A DNA stretch of 34,586 bases from an uncultured Acetobacteraceae bacterium (GTDB lineage: Bacteria; Pseudomonadota; Alphaproteobacteria; Acetobacterales; Acetobacteraceae), in assembly GCA_903847525.1 (NCBI GenBank), contig CAINEA010000857.1, positions 1 through 34,586 of the forward strand, given 5' to 3'. A model generated the notes under the pieces. The model had not been told where the DNA came from. It did not search any database and was given only the letters and a program-made list of their open reading frames with translations. The position numbers were made by a program, and so were the translations under genes. Shown in pieces: positions 9,088 through 16,077 of this stretch (position 1 is the first letter of the stretch; each line of letters opens with the position of its first letter).

Positions 9088-9599
9088 GGAATCAACAGCT
9101 CCTACATACCTCCTGCAAACCACAGAGCGCGCGGGGACCGCAATTCGAGCCGCGTCGATCACATGTCGTTCTTCAGTCGGTCATCAGCAGAGAGCGACGC
9201 GACCCGTCGATCTCTATAGGGGCCAATCCGCCGTCGTCGCATTCAAGCTGACCGGGGCAGGGGCTGCGGACTTCCCTGCCCATCGCTCATCGTCCGACCA
9301 GCGCCAGAGGAGTGCGTGTACTATGCCTTTGCCTGACGTCATCCAGGCGCAGCCATCTCGGGGCGCAGCTCCAGCTTTGTTGGCAGAGCAGACGCGTCAC
9401 GGTTTCCCGGACCAGGGCGTCCAGTGACCGAAGCTGCGGGATTGGAAGTTTGATTTCGGCAGGTGCGCCGGCGCCGCAACCAGACGGAATGACAGCCTCG
9501 ATCGGCCCGCAGCGGAGGGACTTCAGGTCGTTGCGGATCGGCAGCTACGCCCCTCTCATCATTCACTGGCCTTGGGTTGCGGAGCCACTGCCGGCTTCA

Positions 9600-9854
9600 C
9601 CCCCTCGGATGCGTGCGGTTTAGGCCGGCCGCCGGCCGGCGAGGAAAGGGTGGGTCCTCGCCATGCTCCCCCGGATCAGGTCCGGGGTGCGCGTGGCTCT
9701 GGTCCCGCTCGCCACCCCATGCGAATGCGCATCGGGACCCCGTCTTCGCGCCTTTCACGCCACCCGCCTATGCCCGGCCAAGGCAACCGCACCCGAGGGG
9801 GAGGACGCCGGCACAGGGCCCGCGGACCTCTCGGGCAGTGAAAGAAATCAGATC
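9600..9854 (+). promoter_or_regulatory. Large structured upstream element of the 9855 gene (element B)
   Basis: Closing helix CCCCCTCGG (9600-9608)/CCGAGGGGG (9793-9801); internal GGCGAGGA/TCCTCGCC, CCCCGGA-tcagg-TCCGGGG, GGTCCCG/CGGGACC enclosing ATGCG-aatg-CGCAT; then GACGCCGGCAC as in element A. Confidence 0.6.
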
Positions 9855-10448
9855 ATGGCCACCACGACCGCCCCGAAGACCGCAAAGAAGTCCGCACCCC
9901 GCAGCCAGCCGACCCGCCAGGCTGTCACCCTCGAACTGGTCGTCGCGCATGCCCCGCACGCCGCACTGGCCGAAAACCTGTCCCGCACCTTCGGGGTCGA
10001 TCCCGTGGACTACCAGGCGATCCTGGAGAGCACCGAGGAACACGTCGCCCTCGCCGCGAAGGCCGTGGAACCCGCGCTGAACGAGAAGGCCATGCAGATC
10101 CACCTGCAGCGCATAGTCGGCAGCTTCGTCTCGTCCGCCTACGGCGCCGCCATGTTCTACGGGACCAAGGTCACCGAGGCCCGCGACCGTACCGTGGCCT
10201 CGGCCAATGACGATCGCGACGAGGACCGGGAAGGAGTGGCGGGGTTCGAGAGCAAGGCAGCGCGCGCCCGCCTTTTCGCCGCCCAGATGGGTCTTCAGGC
10301 CTATGCCCTGATGGCCGCTGCCGAGGGTGCTGTATCCGCCTACGCCCATATCACCGGCGAAGATTGGAAGCCCTACGAGGCTCCGATCGCCAGCCCGGTT
10401 ACCGTCGCCCGCCAGTCCGCGGCTACGGAGCTCGCCGCCTTCGGGTGA
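9855..10448 (+). CDS. Hypothetical protein
   Basis: MATTTAPKTAKKSAPRSQPTRQAVTLELVVAHAPHAALAENLSRTFGVDPVDYQAILESTEEHV...; good ORF with GAAAGAAATCAGATC leader. Confidence 0.7.
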   Translation: MATTTAPKTAKKSAPRSQPTRQAVTLELVVAHAPHAALAENLSRTFGVDPVDYQAILESTEEHVALAAKAVEPALNEKAMQIHLQRIVGSFVSSAYGAAMFYGTKVTEARDRTVASANDDRDEDREGVAGFESKAARARLFAAQMGLQAYALMAAAEGAVSAYAHITGEDWKPYEAPIASPVTVARQSAATELAAFG

Positions 10449-10458
10449 GACGCCACGG

Positions 10459-10478
10459 CGGGGGCCGCAAGGCCCCCG
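10459..10478 (+). terminator. GC-rich hairpin with GNRA tetraloop
   Basis: CGGGGGCC-GCAA-GGCCCCCG, 8-bp perfect stem right after the 10448 stop. Confidence 0.6.
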
Positions 10479-10554
10479 TTACGGCCCTCGTCTTTCTTTG
10501 TGTGGTCGGACGCCCACCCAGATCGCATGCTTGTCCTTTGTCATGGGGGGCGTT

Positions 10555-10582
10555 AGATATACATTTAACAATACGTATATCT
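10555..10582. promoter_or_regulatory. Inverted-repeat operator candidate of the vapBC-like module
   Basis: AGATATAC-N12-GTATATCT, perfect 8-bp arms, just upstream of the antitoxin ATG (10595). Confidence 0.65.
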
Positions 10583-10594
10583 TTGGAGAAAGGC

Positions 10595-10825
10595 ATGCAG
10601 ATCGCCAAATGGGGCAACAGTCTTGCCGTTCGTCTTCCTGCCGCGGTGGTCGAGGCGCTCGAGTTGAAGGAAGGCGATGAGATCGAGATCCACATCGCCG
10701 ACGCGCGCGAGTTCATCGTGGCGCGGAAACCCGGTCGGGCGGAATTGCTGAAGCGTCTGCGCGCATTCCGCGGGCGTCTCCCGCCCGACTTCAAGTTCGA
10801 CCGGGATGAGGCGAATGCCCGGTAG
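10595..10825 (+). CDS. AbrB/MazE-fold antitoxin (VapB-like)
   Basis: MQIAKWGNSLAVRLPAAVVEALELKEGDEIEIHI, canonical AbrB-type N-terminus. Confidence 0.9.
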   Translation: MQIAKWGNSLAVRLPAAVVEALELKEGDEIEIHIADAREFIVARKPGRAELLKRLRAFRGRLPPDFKFDRDEANAR

Positions 10826-11219
10826 TTTCATCGATACCAACGTTCTCATCTACATGGCGTCTGGCGACCCGTTGAAGGCGGACCGGGCAGAGGAGATCGT
10901 CAGCAGTGGCGGAACGATCAGCGTGCAGGTGCTGAACGAGCTAACCAATGTCGCCCGCCGCAAAATGCTTATGTCATGGATCGACACGCATGCTTTCCTG
11001 TCGATGATCCGTGCCTTGCTCGCAGTCCACTCCGTCACCATCGAGATCCACGAAACCGGACTGGTGCTGGCGGAGCGCTACGGTTTTTCGACCTACGACG
11101 CGATGATTGCCGCTTCGGCACTGCATGGCGATTGCGATCTGCTCTGGTCGGAGGACATGCAGGACGGGATGGTGATCGAAAACCAGCTGCGCATTTCCAA
11201 CCCATTTCGCTCCAAATAA
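10806..11219 (+). CDS. PIN-domain toxin (VapC family)
   Basis: SFIDTNVLIYMASGD...SVQVLNELTNV...YGFSTYDAMIAASALHGDCDLLWSEDMQDG; PIN acidic residues; overlaps the antitoxin. Confidence 0.92.
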   Translation: MRRMPGSFIDTNVLIYMASGDPLKADRAEEIVSSGGTISVQVLNELTNVARRKMLMSWIDTHAFLSMIRALLAVHSVTIEIHETGLVLAERYGFSTYDAMIAASALHGDCDLLWSEDMQDGMVIENQLRISNPFRSK

Positions 11220-11417
11220 GTTGGAACATTCATAGAGACATTCCTCGCGGGGCAACGAGGTCATTCCCGAAAATATCGGCCCCGTCTGTGATGCGAGCCC
11301 TCCTCGCCCGATATGACCGATAATCAACGGACGGTCCGCGGACGCCGCCGCTGAACACGCATTGGAAAAGAAGCGCCTCCATTGCCGTTCCATTATCACG
11401 CCAACCGAGGTCGGGCC

Positions 11418-11629
11418 GGTTCAACCCCGCCTTTGGCGCCGCGCAGTGCGCGGCTTCGGCACGCAACCTTCAGCAGGGCCGGACTGCGGCAGGCACAGGC
11501 CAGAAGAAGGCCCGTCCCTGCCGCAGTCCGGCCCCGCCCGCTTGCATGCCTCAGGGGTTGAGCCGTCCCGAAGGTCGGCGTGCGCCGCTCCCGTCAGCGA
11601 TCGGGCTGACACTCACACGGGAGCAAGCC
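11418..11629 (+). promoter_or_regulatory. Multi-hairpin upstream element of the 11630 gene with Shine-Dalgarno sequestering stem
   Basis: Closing GGTTCAACCCC (11418-11428)/GGGGTTGAGCC (11554-11564); CCGCGC-agt-GCGCGG (11439-11453); 18-bp perfect GGGCCGGACTGCGGCAGG/CCTGCCGCAGTCCGGCCC (11476-11493/11517-11534); GCTCCC/GGGAGC enclosing GTCAGC/GCTGAC at 11587-11624. Confidence 0.65.
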
Positions 11630-11800
11630 ATGACCATCATCCGCTGCAGCGACAATGGATTTGATAACACGCGCATGACCGCCGCCGGTTACGAGATCAT
11701 CGCCATCGAGGATTACCACTGGGAAGATGGCCACACGGAGACGGAGATTCTCTGGGCAAAGGACGAACAGCCCATCGCAGATGGCGACCTGCCCTATTGA
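11630..11800 (+). CDS. Small acidic hypothetical protein (56 aa)
   Basis: MTIIRCSDNGFDNTRMTAAGYEIIAIEDYHWEDGHTETEILWAKDEQPIADGDLPY; GGGAG SD 6 nt upstream; terminator downstream. Confidence 0.65.
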   Translation: MTIIRCSDNGFDNTRMTAAGYEIIAIEDYHWEDGHTETEILWAKDEQPIADGDLPY

Positions 11801-11814
11801 CCATCGCACATCAT

Positions 11815-11841
11815 GCCGGGTCCGTCAGGGCCCGGCTTTTC
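11815..11841 (+). terminator. Rho-independent terminator
   Basis: GCCGGGTCC-gtca-GGGCCCGGC followed by TTTTCGTTT. Confidence 0.8.
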
Positions 11842-11916
11842 GTTTGTACCAGCATGCCGAGCTATTACGTTCCACCTTTTTCCCACAGTAGAGATTATCA
11901 TCCCGGCCACAAAAAC

Positions 11917-12306
11917 TCAGCCGAAGCCCGGCTTTCCATCAGACATCATGGACGGGGTGCAATGCGCATTGGGGTTTGCAGAAGTGACATATGGCTCAAG
12001 AACATCCGCGGGAATCCAGGCCGTGCGGCCGTCTAGAAATAATATCTCTGCAAACCCGTTCTGAACGTGCATTGGTGACCTTGCAATGATCGTCGCGGAC
12101 GCCTGCCCGATCTTGTCGTTGCCGTAGGATGGTTCCGCAAATACCAGAACATTGAATGGTCGGGCGATCAGCTGCTCGCGTGTAAGGTTCAGGCGCATAC
12201 ACACATAGCCTGGGATCGGTCTAATCACTGTCAGGCCCTGAGAGAGTGCCGGCCCGGCCAATGCGAGTAGGGTGAAAAGAGTTGTTGCGGCAGTGAATTT
12301 CATCAT
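11917..12306 (-). CDS. Secreted/periplasmic small protein, SH3-like pattern
   Basis: Signal peptide MMKFTAATTLFTLLALAGPALSQ; FAEILFLDGRTAWIPADVLEPY. Confidence 0.65.
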   Translation of the reverse strand: MMKFTAATTLFTLLALAGPALSQGLTVIRPIPGYVCMRLNLTREQLIARPFNVLVFAEPSYGNDKIGQASATIIARSPMHVQNGFAEILFLDGRTAWIPADVLEPYVTSANPNAHCTPSMMSDGKPGFG

Positions 12307-12315
12307 CAGTCTCCG

Positions 12316-13200
12316 CTATAGAAGGACCACCTGGTTTGCTGCGCTGCCGATCTTGGCGGCAACTGAAGCGCGCCATTGACCAACTGTTGTGGAGGGGGTG
12401 ATTCCGTTCTGGGCAATCTGAGCCGGTGTGTAATAGGCGGAAAGAATATCGCTCATATTGCGATCTGCCGGAGATCGGGCAAGATCTGAACCTACTGCCG
12501 CGCCAAAGTTGAAGTAGCCCCTTGTGTCCATCACTGAAGGGCTCGAGATTCCGGCGGCCTGCAAGGCGAGTGCCGCATTCTTGAGATCTTGAGCGGCGGC
12601 GATCGCCTGGTTAGCAGGGTCCATCTTACCGGCCAAGCTTGTGTCGATCGTCCCTGCCAATGACGGGTTCTGCGCCAATGCCTGCATTATATCAGCGGAG
12701 TAGGTGCCGTTCGTCATCTGGAAGGCGCCGCTGACAGTACTGCCCCCGACCGCTGCGATGCTCTGGCAGCCGGTTTCAAGCATGCATGTGGCGGCAATGG
12801 CGGAAGGGTTCACGCCCATCGCAGTTGCGTTGGATGCAGCGAGAGCACCCCAGGACCGGGAGTCCAGCGTCGTCAGCGCGTCGCTGCTTCCTGGTGGCGA
12901 AGCAGTTCCAGTCCCTGTGCCCGGGCCAGCCGGCGGCAGCACCGACGACGTGCCTACGGGCATGGAGTAGATTGGCAGGCCCGTTTCCATGAATGTGGGC
13001 ACCGGCAAGATGGGCGGTCCACCCGTTTGTGTCTCGGGCTGAACGTCCGATAGCGCCATCGCCGGCGCAAAGACCATCAAGGCAACGATGGCCGTGGCCG
13101 ATGTTCGACCTGACTCGAGTGTCCATGCTGAGCGCGCTGGTCCGGGACCAGGCAGGCGAGCTGGGTCAAGGCGTGTGTAAATCGCTGGTATGTATTGCAA
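12316..13200 (-). CDS. Secreted/membrane-anchored lysozyme/transglycosylase-like protein, probable TTG start
   Basis: TTG at 13200 is preceded by a perfect AAGGAGGT SD; signal-anchor SATAIVALMVFAPAMALS; AATCMLETGCQSIAAVGGSTVSGAFQMTNGTY resembles a transglycosylase catalytic-Glu region. Confidence 0.55.
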   Translation of the reverse strand: MQYIPAIYTRLDPARLPGPGPARSAWTLESGRTSATAIVALMVFAPAMALSDVQPETQTGGPPILPVPTFMETGLPIYSMPVGTSSVLPPAGPGTGTGTASPPGSSDALTTLDSRSWGALAASNATAMGVNPSAIAATCMLETGCQSIAAVGGSTVSGAFQMTNGTYSADIMQALAQNPSLAGTIDTSLAGKMDPANQAIAAAQDLKNAALALQAAGISSPSVMDTRGYFNFGAAVGSDLARSPADRNMSDILSAYYTPAQIAQNGITPSTTVGQWRASVAAKIGSAANQVVLL

Positions 13201-13392
13201 TGGGACCTCCTTCCGGATGTGTCCACAGTCTCCGCCGCGATCGCGCGAACCTGAACGCGTTTGCTCCAACAAAGGTGTGCAACGATCCACCACACAACGA
13301 CCGACCCGTTCTGCATCGCTGGGCGGCTCCTTCGTATGCACACCACTGAAGATTTGCGGCGGCAACTGGGTCCGTTCATTGCCGCGCAAACC

Positions 13393-14028
13393 TTATGCCG
13401 GCGGTGCATCGAGCACTTTCACCGGACACCATGCCTCGCCGGTTGTCCGGTCCGGCATTGCGGCTTCCCGGCATCGGACGACCGCGGCCTTGGCCGCAAC
13501 ACCGGACGCCTTGCTCTGGAAGTTCCCGCCACCATAGAAGAAGCCAAATGTGAACACGCCCAGCAGCACGCTCGCGACAACGCTGACGCGCGTCCAATTC
13601 TGCCGTTGGTTCCAGTGTCGCTCCTTGACCACGGCAACGGAACTGAGCGCCGTGACCAGTTCCGGCGTCACCGTGGCCATGAAACCCTGGACGGCCTCCT
13701 TCGTGCGAATTTGGAGAATGGCCTCCGAAAGTCTCAGTGCTTCAATCGTCTGATAGGCCAGGCGATTGCCCTCCTTAAGCTTATGCACCTCGGCAATCGC
13801 CAGGTCGCGGGTATTGCTGATGGTTGCGGCCACCTTGCTGTCCAACTGTGCCGCCGTGTTGTCGATGTGCTCCGCCATGTCGGCGAGGGTGTGAAGAATG
13901 GCTTCCTGCGATCGCACCCAGTGCCCCAGTGTCCCATCGGGCTCGATCTCATCTCTGGCTGCCGACATCATCAGGTTCGCCGCTTCTGCCCGAATGCGGG
14001 TGGCTGGAGTATCTCCTACACTATCCAT
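13393..14028 (-). CDS. Membrane protein, third gene of stb-like operon
   Basis: 211 aa with one TM (VVASVLLGVFTFGFFYGG); start overlaps the end of the upstream ParA-like gene. Confidence 0.6.
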   Translation of the reverse strand: MDSVGDTPATRIRAEAANLMMSAARDEIEPDGTLGHWVRSQEAILHTLADMAEHIDNTAAQLDSKVAATISNTRDLAIAEVHKLKEGNRLAYQTIEALRLSEAILQIRTKEAVQGFMATVTPELVTALSSVAVVKERHWNQRQNWTRVSVVASVLLGVFTFGFFYGGGNFQSKASGVAAKAAVVRCREAAMPDRTTGEAWCPVKVLDAPPA

Positions 14029-14834
14029 TGCGCGGCTCCCGATATCTCGAGTTGCCGTTCCATCTCCTTGATCCAGGCACCCGTCATGTGCCGCAGTGTA
14101 GGGCTTGCACGGCGACCCTCCCGGTCCGCGCCACCGGCCGCCGCGTCGTAAAAACCAAGTCCCCGTTCCCGCAACTGATCCATACAGGTCAGCCGCGGCA
14201 TCAGAAATGGCTCCGCCCCATCTCGGAGCAGCGCCCGGTATTCTGGTCGTTGCAGGGTGGATGCGAACACCCCGGTAGTCGTCTGGCCATGCCGTATAAC
14301 GCCCTCGTTCAGCACAAGCAGAAGGCGGCCACCCTTCATGTGGCCTGAGGCCACCACCTGCACGACGTGGTGCAAGTCTTCCAAATCCGGGCCGAGGATG
14401 AAGGCCCAAATCAGGCCAAGCTCGTATTCGGAACAGAAGTCCGGAATTCGGATCTCATTTCCATACTCCTGGATCACTCTGTCGCCGCCACCAAAATCCA
14501 CGACCCGGCAGACCTTGTCGTCGACGCTGCGGTCCAGTTCCCCGCCCAGCCAGGCCTTGTTGGCTGCCAGATCCTCCGACACCGGATAGGTCGCTCCGTC
14601 CAGTAGCGGCGCGCCAGACACGTTCTCGATCGGGTAAAGCGCTGTGAGTGTGCGGCTCCGCAGATCCCCGTCGAGTGGCTTCACGCGACGACCTTTGCAG
14701 CGGCAATACTGGATGATGAAGTCGAGGAACGTGCTTCCGCCCACTCGGCCGCGGCCACCGCGGATCAGCCACCAGGTTTCGTAGGCTCGCTCCAGGGTAT
14801 TGTTAGAGGTTGGTGGAATTGTGACCTGATCCAT
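14016..14834 (-). CDS. ParA/StbB/TraL-like protein with degenerate Walker A
   Basis: WWLIRGGRGRVGGSTFLDFIIQYCRCKGRRVKPLDGDLRSRTLTALYP aligns with the ParA pattern GGKGGVGKST...D.D...tL; VVDFGGGD. Confidence 0.6.
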   Translation of the reverse strand: MDQVTIPPTSNNTLERAYETWWLIRGGRGRVGGSTFLDFIIQYCRCKGRRVKPLDGDLRSRTLTALYPIENVSGAPLLDGATYPVSEDLAANKAWLGGELDRSVDDKVCRVVDFGGGDRVIQEYGNEIRIPDFCSEYELGLIWAFILGPDLEDLHHVVQVVASGHMKGGRLLLVLNEGVIRHGQTTTGVFASTLQRPEYRALLRDGAEPFLMPRLTCMDQLRERGLGFYDAAAGGADREGRRASPTLRHMTGAWIKEMERQLEISGAAQWIV

Positions 14835-14942
14835 AGACATCTCCTGTTCTGGGTTGATCGTGGGTCGAGACATGCTCCTGGGGCGTGCCGTGCAACGCGC
14901 ATGGGGCTGGACAGCCCGCGGAGGCTTTCTCATTGAGCATGG

Positions 14943-15443
14943 CTAGCTGGTGCGTCGTTTGATGGACCAATCCATCCTCGCGATCTTGCGTTCGACATCA
15001 TCCATGCCGGAGTAGTCAGGCTCCGGCAGGTCCGGCCCTGACGTGACCGGACCAAGCAGCTCACGCAGGGTCTGCGGGGCATTTGTCGTTGGGACAATTG
15101 GTTGCGGGTGCCAGTCTTTCGGAAGATCGCGGGGCTGGCGCTTGCGCGGCTTCATTGGCCCGGCCGAGGGATTGGGGGCGGCCTTCGCCTTCTCAGCTTC
15201 AATCTGCTTGCAGACCTTGCGCCAGGTTTCCCGCATGATCCGAAGGGAAGGTGATTTCCCATCGCCGGCCGTTACTCCAACCGCGACGGCCCGCTCGATC
15301 ACAGGCCCCCAGTTGCGGCGCTCGCCGGTGATCCCGGCAAACTGTTTGTGGTTCTTCTTCAGCCAATAAAACAGCGTGGACCGCCTCGGGTTCTTGGCGC
15401 TCTCTATGGCTGTGGTCTTAAGCCGTGGTGCTGTCCTGTTCAT
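14943..15443 (-). CDS. Hypothetical basic protein, first gene of stb-like operon adjacent to the oriT candidate
   Basis: 166 aa, Lys/Arg-rich; divergent from the mob operon across a hairpin-rich intergenic region. Confidence 0.55.
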   Translation of the reverse strand: MNRTAPRLKTTAIESAKNPRRSTLFYWLKKNHKQFAGITGERRNWGPVIERAVAVGVTAGDGKSPSLRIMRETWRKVCKQIEAEKAKAAPNPSAGPMKPRKRQPRDLPKDWHPQPIVPTTNAPQTLRELLGPVTSGPDLPEPDYSGMDDVERKIARMDWSIKRRTS

Positions 15444-15479
15444 GGACTGACCGTGCGCGGCAATCGCGCGAACGACGCC

Positions 15480-15690
15480 AACTCAAATGACACAGCTTCG
15501 TGACATCGGCTGACGCCGACCCGTCCCGAGGGGCCGCTCCTGCGGAAAGGCCGCAGAAGCGGCACGCTAACGCCATAGTAACGGCGTGCTCAATGCAGGT
15601 TGCTCATGCACCATTGCACCGGTGGTGCGGTGCCAGCGGCGGCTGTCATCGATCGAAAGCATCTCAGGGGGTGAGATGGATGACGGCGAT
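15480..15690. other. Candidate oriT region
   Basis: Intergenic between divergent stb-like and mob operons; nested IR GCACC-att-GCACC-ggt-GGTGC-GGTGC (15608-15633), CATCTCA-ggggg-TGAGATG (15660-15678), and TGCGG-aaagg-CCGCA near 15540. Confidence 0.5.
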
Positions 15691-15762
15691 GGGCGGCCGG
15701 AGGAAAGGAGCGGTGTTCGCGCGCTCGCTCGGCATCCTGGCGGCCTCACACGGGAGGCGCCG

Positions 15763-16077
15763 ATGGACTCCGAACTTCGTAACTGGCTGGAGCGGCAGGA
15801 TGCCATACATCGACAAATAGCGGCTGATCAGAAACGGCAGGCCGACACCCTGACGATTATGGCCAGGGAACTGGCGAACCTGACCGAGTTGCTGACGCCG
15901 AAGACCGGCGACGGAGAGTCGGCACTCGAACAACTGCTCGCGCAATTGGCGGCCCAGGGAAAAGAACAGCTGACCCTGTTGCGACAGCTTGGTCAGCTGA
16001 CGAGCCGGATCGAGCGGCGCCTGTCCGGCACAAGCCCGCCGCCCCCGCCGGCGAATGGGCAGGTCCGGCTGCCATGA
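15763..16077 (+). CDS. Small coiled-coil mobilization accessory protein
   Basis: MDSELRNWLERQDAIHRQIAADQKRQADTLTIMARELANLTELL...; ATGA overlap with the relaxase. Confidence 0.55.
   Translation: MDSELRNWLERQDAIHRQIAADQKRQADTLTIMARELANLTELLTPKTGDGESALEQLLAQLAAQGKEQLTLLRQLGQLTSRIERRLSGTSPPPPPANGQVRLP

Noticed and set aside
9090-9570. Possible CDS in the gap between 8923..9087 and element B
   Set aside because: Only low-complexity or shifting frames; no convincing start/SD or motif.
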